Source of the DNA: Stenocarpella maydis
Taxonomy: Eukaryota; Ascomycota; Sordariomycetes; Diaporthales; Diaporthaceae
Length of the DNA: 64,000 nt
Assembly (NCBI GenBank): GCA_002270565.1
Contig: NQMI01000135.1
Span: 49,750 to 113,749, forward strand
Reading direction: 5' to 3'
Below the pieces are notes generated by a model, which ran no database searches, was not told the DNA's origin, and saw only the letters and a list, made by a program, of their open reading frames with translations. Position 1 is the stretch's first letter, and each line of letters opens with the position of its first letter. Shown one piece after another: positions 20,907 through 32,520 of the stretch. The position numbers and the translations under genes are program-made.

Positions 20907-23900
20907 GGCACACAAGCAGCTCCCGGCAGAGCCAGCCACCTCCCAAATCTAGACCTCGAACACAACCACGGGCAGGGGCACGTTCGCAGCCCTGGAGGGA
21001 CCGACTGTCTGACAGCTTGGCACCTTCGGTGATGCGCGATAACCGAGCACAGGCGATGGGTGTCGTAGCGGTGGGGTGTGCTGCATAAACCGCACGCCCG
21101 TCCCCACCCAACCCATCCTCGTGCGTTCCAACATCACGATTCTGCCTGGCGCATCTGCTAGCCACCCGTGGGCACCAGAGATCGCCACGATGCGGGCCAG
21201 TCGCGATGTGCGATCCCTAGTAGGCCCTGGACACAGGACACCGAACCACGAGGCGGGGGGCAAGTCTCGTGCATTTGCAAACGCTGCGCCCGCGATAGCT
21301 CGTGCTGGTGGGCGTGCTAGTTGCGGGAGATTCAGGAGAGCAAGAAAGGCCACCGCCTGCGTCACCTGCAACCGCATGCATGCCACCTGCATTGGCCTTG
21401 CAAGGCCTGCGTGTGCATATAGCCTGCTGTACGCAGGAATGAGGCGCAGCTCGGGCCACCGGCGCAGGATCGATGGGAAAAGAGCTTGCCACAGGCTCGT
21501 CTTGGGGGGAGCACGAGGACGATAGGCTTCTAGAAGGCCGGATGGAAGCGGGATGGCATGGCGGAAGTTGTCGCATTGGAGAAACTCTGTGCGACGTGAA
21601 CCCTTCACACTTCCCATTATGGGGGGTGGTATGCTGATCCCCCGTCGTCTTGCACCCTGACGGAGCCAGTTGCGACAAACAACCGCCAGGCAAAGTCCCC
21701 CCAACGGGCGGGCCGAGTCTGCCGCATCCTCACCATGGTCTTGCCCATCCAGAGGAACCAACACCATGTTCCAATTCGACCCAGCTCGGGCGCCCGGAGC
21801 AATGGGCGGCTTCTTCCTAGCGAGGATACTATAGGCCTCTTGGCCCTCTGCGCCCGCCCGTCGACAGTCGCTGGCCTGGGAATCGCTACGCCTCGGATAA
21901 AATCAGCTACCAAGACTGCCTAACCGGAGCCTGGCCTGGGCTGGGCTGGGCTGGGCAAGGGAATGCGAGTCACCCTTGGTGCATCGTTGAATTTGCCATG
22001 GGGCTATCTACTCCCTGGTCACGGTCGCTTACCTGCCGGACCGAGACGTTGAGCCAGGCAGAAAAGGGAAAACCCATGAGCATTCCCACACGGCTCACAA
22101 CTTTGTTGTTCCACGGCTCGATTTCTCCGTTGGCCGCCGGCCAGTTGTCTGCTCCGCCAGACCATTGTTTGATGACCCGAGGGCTCGGCCTCACCCGGGA
22201 ACCTTATTCTCCTTCCTACTCTCTCGGGCGCCGAATCGGCAAAGGCTTGCAGTGTTCATCACAGGGCGTCGTACTGGCGCGCATAGCGTCCCGCTCAACT
22301 CCTGCCGTGGACGCCAGCTTCCACGCAGCACAAATCTTCGGGCTCGTCCAGGAACCCTATGGATAGACTATTCTCACCCTTTGAGCTCACATGCAAGCCT
22401 TAGCAACAATCATCGTCCCAGCGGGACAATAGACAATGTAGGTTACCGGCTACTGATTTGTCCATGGATGCCATCAAGCTTAGCATGAAGCTGGCCGGCC
22501 TATTGAGGCCAAGGCCATCTCAACCTATTACGTAGTTTAACTCAGCTGAGAACTACCAACAGAAAGCCCGAGTGATATACTGTTTACTTTGGTTTTTAAC
22601 CACTACCCGTTCGATCTGGCATTCAAGTATCTAGTGCAGTCTATTGTAGTACTCGTTGTTGAGTACAGGTGAGCATCGAGCAGATGATTAGTGGCTAATC
22701 TGCTGCGGCCGTGGCCGTCCCTTTTGACAGCTTACAAAAGGTCGCGATCAGATGCAAACCTGAAGTGTAAAGCACATTATCAAATATTAACCCTGGTTGA
22801 CGGTGAAAATTAGTACGACTTGCGGCCCAACGTGTTTCACTTGTCATAAATGTATGCCTACACGTGCATGTCGCTCAAGACCAACCGCCAAGGTGAGGAT
22901 CGAACAACTCGAGTACAGCCGGCAAACAAGAAAATTGAAAGATGCATCTGCATGTCCTATTCGAACAGGGAGACAACAAAACTACAGCAAGCGGAACAAA
23001 TTTACCCACGCCTCCGGCCCGAGCGCGACGGGCCGTGGGCATGTTCGCCTACGTGTCGACATCGGGATCCAGGGCGAACCTTGGTCGACGTCGAGGTTTT
23101 CTTGCAGGACGACGTGAGCTTTCACCCACCATTAGTTAGCTAGCTCTGCCATAAGTATAGTTGATCTGACCAGCAAGGACCTGCCCTCAGACCGTCCGAC
23201 TGACTGACAACGCTGATACGGGGAATTTACAGACAACACTAGCCGGTTGCTACCACGTGCATTGAGTAGGGTGACACTCTCGAGAATGGAAAGGGCAAAC
23301 TCTTCAGTCATCAACATTTCTCTTGGGTGGCCGGCCGCCAGCCAATCCAACGCCAAGGAGCGAGCTGATCACCACGGGCGCACGAGCAGGTGTGTGTGTG
23401 TGTGTGTGGTGGGGGGGTCGTCCCGGTCGCAGCAGCAAGGCAACTTCGGCGCCCGGGGTTGAAACGGGCTTGACGCCGGGCAGGGCTCCCGGCGCCTTCA
23501 CACCGTTGGGCCGGTCGACGTGACTGAACAAGCGCTCGAACTGGTCAAACCTTGGCCCCTGTACCGATGTCTTTGCCCTGGGCCCAAAAAATTACCTCGG
23601 CGTGGATAGGACGCGGCGCCCAACGTATCTGCCGGTGCGATAAACCATGGCGCTCAAGGGAGTGGTCCAGGACTATAAATGGTCGCCCAATCTGTTGGTT
23701 AACAACAACAGCGGTGCTTGAAGAGAAAGAAGCGTATGCTGATCCGGGAATGAGATGCCTGCAAAAGGAGAGATCTAGAAGCAAGGCCTGCTGATCCTTC
23801 CGCGTTGCTCGTTGAGAAGGGTCCCTTTTGACCGGCGCCGAAGCCCCAGCCGACGGCCAAGTCCTCGATTGGGGGTGGTCAGTTGATATCATCTCATTAC

Positions 23901-26665
23901 CTAACCAAGGCTTGTGATTAGACGACTCATAATGAATAAATAAAATACATACACACGAATAGCTATGCCGAGAAAAATACACCAAACAGTGCAGGCCTCG
24001 AATGGCCCCCAGTTGGGCCCCTGATAGAGCGGTAATTGTTAAGAATGAAATACCGGTAGCCCGAGACTGCACCGCTTTACTGCGTGGTGGCCCCGGAAGC
24101 GCATCGTAGACGGTAGAACTGACGGGTTGATGGACCAAGGCGATTGCGTTGGTATCTGAAGAACCGTGATATTCCCGGAGTCGTACGAGGAGCGGTGTGG
24201 CCTTTCTACAGATCTCATGTCAGCAACACGCATGCTACGACTATGCATCTCGTCCCTAACACCCGTCATACAATTCAACCGGAGACACGAGACGACGGAG
24301 GAAGTCGACTTTGATAAAAGTGATTCCGCCTGAGGAACAGGCGCGGGCCACTGTAACCGAAGGCATGCTCAAGTGGAAGTGGAAAAGATCAGCACCGAAG
24401 GATCGAGATGCTTCCGCCTCGTACAACACGGGCGTCGATGTGTGTGACAGCCTTTCATTGAACCAAGGTCGCGATCCTGGGGAAATCCAGGAACGTCGCC
24501 AAAAGAGCCGTTTGGCGATCAAGGAGCCTCAAGATCGAGGGCCTTATTAGTACACTAGAGGTAAAGTTGGTCATGGGGACCCACTGGCGGGTGCAAGATA
24601 TGGCTTTTTGGGGGAACAGCTGCTTCCCTATTAAGCTGTAAGCGCAGTAGCGCAGGAGTGTTGCTGCAGCGCAGCGCAGCGGGATGTTCTGGGCTGTGCG
24701 ACGCTGACCACCGCGGGACTCAAGGTCCCGCGGGATGCTGTTGCACACAGTATCATCCTTCGAAGTGCGATCCTGCTGCGACGTTGTTCACATAGTGTAG
24801 AGTAGGCACGTCAAATCAGGAATTGGCCGAAGACCTGTGCGGCCACAAGATTATGCCCATCCCTTGCAGGAGACGTTGGGCATTTGGGGGTGTGACGGGA
24901 CACGAGTCTGACTGCAGGGATGCTCAAAGTCGCCTCGCCCGACTCTGAGCGGTGGTTCGTCCAGGGGGTGGTTCTTTGGGTGTCCAGCGATCGGAAAGAT
25001 TCGGGAGTGCTCTGGGGAAATCGGGCTGCATTGCAAGGGTGTTTTGCGGAGAGAATCTGGGGAAATGGAGTTTGGGATTCAGTGCCGACGTCAATTGACC
25101 ATCTGGAATGGAGAAGCTGGCTCTCTGACGCCTGAGCTCTGTCAAACTTGTTCGAGAACGTGGTGTTGATGGCAGTTGATGCTACAGGAAGGGCACCGAG
25201 GGGCGGGAGGAGATGGAACACGAACAATAGTGTACCGTAGCAGCCGAGATGACGGAAAGCGGTACCCTACAGCACTCCTGTGTGCAGTCAGAAGGGCCCA
25301 GGTCTGGTCTGGTACCTTTGGGGGTGCGGTACTGCACCTTGCTCCGCTCGTGGACCTCGGGACTTGCCTCGTAGTGTCCTCTCGCCCTGCAGCCGCCCCT
25401 CAGAAGCAGCCCGCAACTTGATAACGAGGTCGGTGGCGACCCGCAAAGTCTTGTTCGAGGCAGGGTGTGGGCACTTGCAAAATTTTACCCATTTCGCCAA
25501 TGGCACACAACTGGTGCGCTCAGCCAAGTCTCTGGATGCTTGCAACCAAACCTTCGCTGCCGGTGGAGTTATGTCTGATCCCGGCCGACGACGCCAGCAT
25601 GGCTGTTGCGTGACAGTTGGCTTTCGGCCCTTTGTCAAGGGCAGGCATCCCAGACAATGCGCCGCCAACCTATGCCCGGGCGGTCATTGCTACTCATCAC
25701 CTGGAGTGGGGGGCCCTGATCCCGTGCTGTTACTGATTGGGTATGTGTTGACGCTGCCAGGGGGGCAGGCGGTTGGCCCGAAATATGTCCATGAACCGAA
25801 TCAGTCAGCCGCTGATGATGTTCCCACCCGTCACGTTGGAGAGCATCCTTGAGAAGCTGCGGATTTGAGCCTCGTCGTCGGCGACATGGTCATCGCCGAC
25901 TTGTCAGATGGAGACCTCCGAGGTTCGCACCAAACATCTCTTGTGTGATGCATACCCGAGGCATGAGGTTCCACCCGGTGCAGCGCATCGGACCCCGAGG
26001 GAGAGAGCACCTGGGCCTCCACAAATTATGAAGCTGACGCAGGAGCTGGCCCTCCATCCCAAGGCTGCGTGTCTAAGAGGTAGCTGTCAACTAACTTGAC
26101 ACCCGCCGAAGTACGTACTGCATGTCCTTGACGCCAGATGCAAGGATCTCTTGCCACAAGAGCTTGCATATCGACGGGCAATGTCAGAAAAGATCTTCAT
26201 GTCCCCGAGCGTTGAAACTTTGCGTACGGCCTCAGCCGCTGCCAAGTTTGCCGAGCATAGGGACAAACGTACGCCGCCTCGTCTCGGAACGTGTAGACGT
26301 CTGTAATATCAGACGCCAACACGGCCGGGACGCCGGGGTTTCCAGGGCCTCGAAACGAAACAAGCGGGCTGGTAAATTTGCAAAGTTCAGATACGCTTCA
26401 CAGGCTGCCGGAGTAATTGTCCTGGGCGCCAAGCTGCTTGTACGTGGACCCTGAGCATAGTCTATGTCTCGGTGAAGGGTTCGGGGATGATTGGCATCGT
26501 CGACAGTGTCCTGCGTCTGAGTCGTCGACAGCCAGCGGCTGTGTTTCATGAGGGTCCCTGGGCAAGGGGAACACCGTGCCTGAATGGCAGCACAGCACCG
26601 TTATAGTAACTCTTGGCTTCCAACGGCAGCGATATACTATGTATGTCTCGAGTTGTTTTGCCGGG
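20907..26665. other. Gene-free region, part 2
   Basis: No gene can be supported. Minus-strand open frames at 20,949..21,767 (272 codons) and 23,545..24,138 (197 codons) have compositions (Arg, Pro, Ser, Cys-rich) of translated non-coding DNA and no motifs. A (GT)n run lies at about 23,390..23,408. A short GGGCT/GGCTG repeat is at about 21,930..21,957. Confidence 0.5.
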
Positions 26666-27664
26666 TCATGTCCGGAAGGCCGATCCGGGCCTGTATATAG
26701 GCATCTTACACATGCTGAGACTTTGTCCAGATGTTTGTCCGACATGGCAAAGCTTGGCTGAACGACCATGAGGGTGGCAGAGGAATAGTAAGCATGCTAT
26801 AATGATTCCACAGCTCAAGCAATGCCCAGCGCGGGTGTGGAGTGCTTGATTTCCGTGATTGCTTGTGACATTTCTGATCAACACCGTAATCTTGGCGGGA
26901 GATTGCCCATGCCATGAATTGGTCGCCTTGTCGAGCCATGACTCCCCGTTGCTGCTGGGTGTCTGGATTGAGCCTGTACTGATCGAACAAGAGCGGTCTG
27001 GGTGAGGGAGGTCGCAGTGGTCAACGGACCCTGCTAGGTCTGCCAGGCTAGGCGTCTGATGAAATGCTTGATGAAGATTATGTCGACTAGCACCATGCAA
27101 GACAGGTGGTGAAATGCATATCACTGAATCTAGCTCCTTGCAGGATGGATATGTCCAGTATCGTTGTTGGGCGGGTAGAACATGCACATGGGTGAAGAGC
27201 CAAACAGATGCGGCCGGTAATAACACTGTGTAATTCTTGACCCGCGGTTCGTCACATAATAACGACAGTATAGTTCGTGCGATTGAGCCCTGGAGGTTCA
27301 CAGGCAGTTGGTTGAGCAGCGCCGCAAGACGGCCTGAGTCTACTGTTGTCAGAACACACACAGTACCGCCAGGCTGATGAACCACTGGATGCAGAGGCAT
27401 ACCATGCCAGGAAGGAGAAGCTGCAGGGCCGGCGCAGGACGCATCGCGAGCTCCCCAGGGTATACCCTTCGTTGCGGTGGAGCTAGGTCCAAGCGACCGA
27501 GACGCGGGATGGGCGTCGTCCCCAGAGGAGCTCCGGACCCTGTCGCGGATAGATGTCGTCAAATGGCCACAAGGTGGACTTCGAATCATGGGCGGCTGGA
27601 TTTGAATCTCCGAGTTTGCCTCTTTTGAGACAGTCAGCACTTGGCAGGTGACACCGAGTGCCAC
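26666..27664 (-). CDS. Unrecognised 332-codon open frame (doubtful gene)
   Basis: An uninterrupted frame with ATG at 27,664. I do not recognise any domain. The product would have 332 residues rich in Ser, Pro, His and Cys, with one hydrophobic stretch near the C-terminus (CGIIIACLLFLC). No introns are needed. The length is more than I would expect by chance at this GC content, but the composition is like translated non-coding DNA, and overlapping shorter frames exist. It sits alone in a gene-poor region between two regulators. It could be an orphan gene, an exon of something I cannot see, or nothing. Confidence 0.2.
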   Translation of the reverse strand: MALGVTCQVLTVSKEANSEIQIQPPMIRSPPCGHLTTSIRDRVRSSSGDDAHPASRSLGPSSTATKGIPWGARDASCAGPAASPSWHGMPLHPVVHQPGGTVCVLTTVDSGRLAALLNQLPVNLQGSIARTILSLLCDEPRVKNYTVLLPAASVWLFTHVHVLPAQQRYWTYPSCKELDSVICISPPVLHGASRHNLHQAFHQTPSLADLAGSVDHCDLPHPDRSCSISTGSIQTPSSNGESWLDKATNSWHGQSPAKITVLIRNVTSNHGNQALHTRAGHCLSCGIIIACLLFLCHPHGRSAKLCHVGQTSGQSLSMCKMPIYRPGSAFRT

Positions 27665-29100
27665 TGAGCGACCCCGTGCGGGATCGAAAGAGCGGTTCGG
27701 GAATGCAAGGTGCAGTCAGTGAGTTATTCAAAGAAACAACAGAAACAACTAGTGGGTGGGCTGGTTGCTGGTGTCGGTGTCGAAGACGCTGGGCGTGCCA
27801 AGAGAGTTTGTTGCGACACATGAGGAGGGATCCCCAATGGGAAACCTAGCTACACTAGATGCGGCCTTGATGGTCGCTGCAGTCGGGACTGGCTCGGCTG
27901 GGAGGAGGGCAATCCTATCGCGTATTCAGTTCAGTCTTGCCTAGTCGGTAGATTTGTGACGGACCAAGAGCGAGCGACACAGCGAGCAGCGAGAAGGCGG
28001 GCGGGCCAGCAGGCCAGGAATGGGATGGGGTTAACTGGCATCCCACACTCGAGGGTCGTTTGTGGCACAGACGCCGCCCACATCTCGCGCCAACTCTGGA
28101 CGTCTGCGACGCTGCAACGCCGCGATGGTGCGACCCTGGACCTGGCCAACATGTAACTCTGCACGGCTGCGTCCCATCCCATGGGCAACCCATCCCAAGA
28201 CAAGACTGGATCAAGCGGATAACCTTGCAGATGGGTACCACCCCCAAATTGAGCCGAACATGGTAGACTGGCTGACTGGGTAGATGCTGTAGTAGTGTAT
28301 GCAAAGGCTCGCAGCCCGGTACCGGGGCCCACACCCAGCAGCGCGGGTAAGTGGTAGTGGTAGTGGTAGCGGTAGCTGTAGCGGTGGTGGTGGTGGTGGT
28401 GGTGGTGGTGGTGGTGGTGCTGTCGCAGTGACGAGGGACAGGCCTGGAGACACAAACAAGCGCTGCCTCGTCGAGGATTTCCCGCGCCGTCTTTCGCCTA
28501 GAACAGGCAGGGCAGGGCAGGGCCGAAGATGGCAGCGGCGATTGAGAATGGGGCTAGCAAGCTGCACCCGGCACGCTGTGCCTATCCAGGCTATCTCAAT
28601 GCAGCTTCGTGGTTGAGGCGCAGGGAGGAATGGCAGGCTGGCAGGCTGGGTACGGCCAGGACAGTATGGCCGACGGTGGTGCGTACGGATGGATGTAACG
28701 GGTGGAGGAACAAATGGATCCTGACTGGAGCCGGCCAGGGCCCAGAAGGCGACGATACGAAGCTGGGTACGGCAAAATACCATCAGCACCGACGAGGCAA
28801 GACTGGCTGATTGATTGATTGACTGACTGACTGACTGACTGATGACTGGCGGCGCAGACCTGGGGGTGGGTGAGCTGGGGGTGGTACTTTGCCAGGTACG
28901 GCGACAAGAGGGAGATTGTCCTTGTACGGAGTATCTCGCTCGACTGTATTGCAGTGTAGTTGTTGGTTGGTACGGAGCCCTGTCCAGGAGCGAGCCCTGG
29001 CCCTGGAACCAGACCTGGGCCCTGGGGGGTACAAGTTGCACCAAAACACAACAACAAGCACAACAAAAAAGAGGTCGAGTAGGGCCAGGTTTGAGTCGAA
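27665..29100. repeat. Non-coding region with GGT and TGAC microsatellites
   Basis: (GGT)n at 28,383..28,419 and (TGAC/TGAT)n at 28,807..28,846 stand out. A long minus-strand frame over 28,211..29,341 exists only because it crosses these repeats and the GC-rich minisatellite beyond, giving His, Met-Gln and Arg-Gly runs; I do not call it a gene. Confidence 0.55.
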
Positions 29101-29129
29101 ATTCCTTGGTTCCTCCATAGTCTCCACGC

Positions 29130-29500
29130 CCATCCAAGCCCACGCCCCGCCCACGCCCACGCCCACGCACACGCCCACGCCCACGCACACGCCCACGCAC
29201 ACGCCCACGCCCACGCCCGACATCCACATCCATATCCACACACCCACCCACCCCGATGATGGGTGCTGGTTCCATTCCCATTTGCATTTCCATTTGCATT
29301 TTCATTTGCTTGCCCATTTGCATCTGCCAATTCTTTGACACACATCCAGGAAGAACACAGAGAGGGAGAGAGGATAGGAGTCAGAGAGCTAGCCTAGCAA
29401 AGTCCTCAGTCCCACTCTCCAGTCCCAGTCAAGGTCCCAGCCAAGGTCCCAGTCAATCAAAGTCCCAGTCAAAGTCTCAGTCTCCAGTCCCAAGCCAAAC
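29130..29500 (+). repeat. Three adjacent minisatellites upstream of the copper-fist gene
   Basis: Three different short-unit arrays follow one another: CCACGC/ACACGC units at about 29,130..29,218; CATTTGCATTTC-like 12-mers at about 29,272..29,328; and CCCAGTCAAGGT-like 12-mers at about 29,418..29,490. All lie 1.5-2 kb upstream of the copper-fist ATG, in its promoter or leader. Confidence 0.7.
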
Positions 29501-29535
29501 CAAGAGCACGTACACACACCCCCCCAGTCAGTCAG

Positions 29536-29629
29536 GTAAAGGTACCCCATCCCACCACATACTATGTACTACGCACGCGCACGCACACACACACGACAAC
29601 GACCGACCACCACCCTTCTTTTCTTGCAG
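29536..29629 (+). other. Candidate 5' UTR intron of the copper-fist gene
   Basis: Donor GTCAG|GTAAAG at 29,536 and a strong polypyrimidine acceptor CTTCTTTTCTTGCAG at 29,629, 94 nt apart. If used, the mRNA leader of the copper-fist gene would be more than 1.4 kb. Sequence after it (29,630..31,061) is pyrimidine-rich, as is common in fungal regulator leaders. Not confirmed by coding sequence. Confidence 0.35.
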
Positions 29630-31061
29630 CCCCGGCTCCTTCCTGTCCCACTCAACTGGCCGCCGCCCGTTAGACGATAAAACGGTCCTTCCTCGCCCTC
29701 GACATCGCCCCCTTCCATCTCGCGCCCTCTCTTTGTTTCCTGTCCTTTTCCCACCTCCGCCCCTTCAACCAGCCCTGTTGTACTTTGCAGGCACCTCATC
29801 TGTCTTGTTCTCTTTTTCTTTCGTCGGTTGACGTTGGGTCAACGTCAGAGGACTTGTGATCCTCTCGACATTCTCAAACCCCGACTCCCGACTCTCTGGG
29901 CCTTGTGTGTCTCATCACCAGCCATCTCCTGCATTTGATATTTATATATACCTAGGTATATATATACACATATACATATTATATAAATACGTGTGTTCCC
30001 TAGCGGCTGTTGATCCCACAGATTCTGCTGTATACACACAAACCCTCTTCTACCTAACTCACGCCTTCGTGCTACTACACACATACATATACACACAACC
30101 TGCCCTCGTCTATACAACCTGCTCTCCTCGACCCAGAAAGCCAGCCAAATATCATCCACGGCCCGGCACCGCCCACGACGCAGCCACCGCGCTTCTCGGC
30201 TAAAGGGACTCGGATCTTCTACTGCCAAGCCACCCAACGCACTGCCGCCTCGACTCTTCAGCACATCCCCAGGAGCAGCAACACAGACAAGACCAGCCCA
30301 GCCCAGCCTACGTGTTTGTCCAGAATAAAAAAACACGACCCTGGCCCAGCCTTGACCATCGTATCGCAACCGCATCCACCTGCCATAACTAGCCGAGACG
30401 AGGACCCACCGGCCCCCATCCATCATTACCTGGCTTTTCCCACGCGCCAAAGGCGACAAAGTCCAGAACCCGGCCCCCCAAATCTTCTTGATCCGCCCGC
30501 CCTGCCGCCATTCCGATGCATCTCACGCTGCGCTTGTGAGCCTGCACACACCTCCCACACCTCTCCACTGCCTACCTCGACCTACCTGGGTTGAACAACA
30601 GCCTGCAACAGTCTGAACAGGACCAGGCAGCCAGAACATCATTAGACCAATCTCCACTCAATCTTGCTCTTGTTCTTCTTTCCCAACGTTTGCATTCAAC
30701 CGGAGTTACGCGGTCCGGATCAAAAAAAAGCCAGATACCCAATCGAATGTTCCATTAGACTCGATACCAGACTCTTTCTTTTCTTCTTTCACCCAGCTTT
30801 ACCCGCGCGCGTCCAGGACGCAGCCTCGCAACACCAACTTGGCCTTCAGACCTTGGCGCTCCAGATAGCCGAGCCGCTCACTCAGTCACCTGCTCGTGGG
30901 TTGCTGCAGGCGTCATCCGGGCCCCACCAATCGACACCAACTGCAACTTCGCTACGTGCAGCACAAGCGCTGTCATTCAGCCTTGGGGACACCCACAACA
31001 CAGCACACACCATCACCTACCACAGATACCAAGTCGGTCGGTCACATCACACACGTCCGAA

Positions 31062-32520
31062 ATGATAATAGACGGCGAGAAGTGGGCTTGCGAGTCCTGT
31101 GTGCGCGGCCACAGGGTGAGCAACTGCCAGCATGCGGGTGAGCAATATCCGCGCAATGCCCGCGCACAACCCCGGCCTCTGACTGCTCACTGTGACACGG
31201 CTTGAGTGAGCGTCACATCGCAACGCACCCCCTTGCGTAAACCAGGCAAACCTTTGAATGTAACCGGTCGCTAACACAGGATCCTCAGATCGACCCCTGC
31301 AACATATTAACAAAAAAGGCCGCCCTGTATCCCAGTGCTCGCACTGCCGCAACATGCGCCGTTCCAAGTCGGCTCATGTCAAGTGCGACTGCGGCGAGAA
31401 GACCAGCAAATGCGTGCACTTGCAGGCCACCGTTGACGGCCACAGGGAGAGCTGCTGTTGCAACCATGGTGGCCGCTGCACCTGCTCGCACAAGAAGGAG
31501 CAGAACCAGCTCGACACGGTGCCCGAATCTGATTCCGACCAGGAGCTTAGCTCGAGCACGAACGCGAAGGCGTCCAAGCTGGTGCGAAATCGGCGATCCA
31601 GAGCCAGCACCCAGACGTCAGACGGCATGTTAACCTTCGACGAGAACGGCCACCACAAGCCAACCTACAAGCACACGAAGCCGTCCCAGAAATCTGGCCC
31701 CTACCAGCTCACCCGGGCGCCCTCTGCTCAGAGCGGTGGCAGCGGAGCCAGCTGCTCAATGGAAGACCTAGCCAACGAGTCGCCGGCGAGCAGCAGCGGT
31801 AGCGTGCCTCATGCGCAGGATTCGTACATGTCCAACTCCGAGGCGGCATCGCCCCTGTTGACGGCAGCCTCGTCCGCCCCACACTCCAGCAACCACCTGC
31901 CCCCTCTGGATCTCTCGGGCGTCACGGGCTGGGCCTCGGGCTCGTTCATCCCCGAAAACTACGACTTCTTCAGCAACATGGATGACCACCAGCAGCCCAT
32001 GTTCAGTGCTGGCCTGAGCCAGCCTGATGTCGACTGGAGCCACATCGGTCTTGATTTTGCGAACAAGGACTTGGGCACCTTCGCACCGTCAAGCTACAGC
32101 CAGGGCCAGAGCTTTGCTGGCTTCGAGCAGCCCCCTACCCTGACCTCGGGCGAGGTTTCCGAGGTTGATGATTTCATCCGGGACGATTTCGACCCGATCG
32201 CCACCTTCACCCGCACGAACACGTCGAGCACGGGATTCAGCCTTGGGAGGGACCAGGAAGGCTTACTCGGCGCCATGGAAATGGGAAGCACCGACTTCGA
32301 TGACTTTAGCAAGCTGGGCAAGGACGGAAACAAGTACGCAGCTCCTTCAACAGCGCTTGTCACGGAGGATCCTGCTCTCGCTACCGTTATCGCCACCTCT
32401 GGCCACGCCGGGTTTGACAACGACCCAATATTCTGGATGGCCGACGGCGACTACGGCGGAATGCCGGCCGTGAATGATGTTCCAGATGTGAACGCACCCA
32501 GCTTTTGGGACGTGCAATAG
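31062..32520 (+). CDS. Copper-fist DNA-binding transcription factor
   Basis: Two exons, 31062..31137 and 31289..32520, give 435 aa. Intron 31,138..31,288 (GTGAGC ... CGCTAACAC ... CTCAG) splits the copper-fist domain after NCQHA. The N-terminus MIIDGEKWACESCVRGHR, then NCQHADRPLQHINKKGRPVSQC and SHCRNMRRSKSAH is the copper-fist: a CX2CX8CXH-type zinc site, the minor-groove GRP motif, then a cysteine cluster (CDCGEK, CCCNHGGRCTC) for Cu(I). The remaining 300 residues are Ser-rich and acidic, with DDFIRDDFDPIATF and PIFWMADG segments that may activate transcription. I see no C-terminal CXC repeats of the Mac1 type, so it is nearer to Ace1/Cuf-like members, and whether it responds to excess or shortage of copper is open. 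Nuclear regulator of metal homeostasis, by family. Confidence 0.93.

Noticed and set aside
20270..20965. Frames with long Lys or Phe runs
   Set aside because: They translate the poly-T tract and are not coding.
27560..27650. tRNA-like GGATTTGAATC T-loop pattern
   Set aside because: No matching acceptor, D or anticodon stems could be drawn on either strand.
28211..29341. 376-codon minus-strand open frame
   Set aside because: Kept open only by microsatellites and minisatellites; the translation is Met-Gln, Arg-Gly and His runs.
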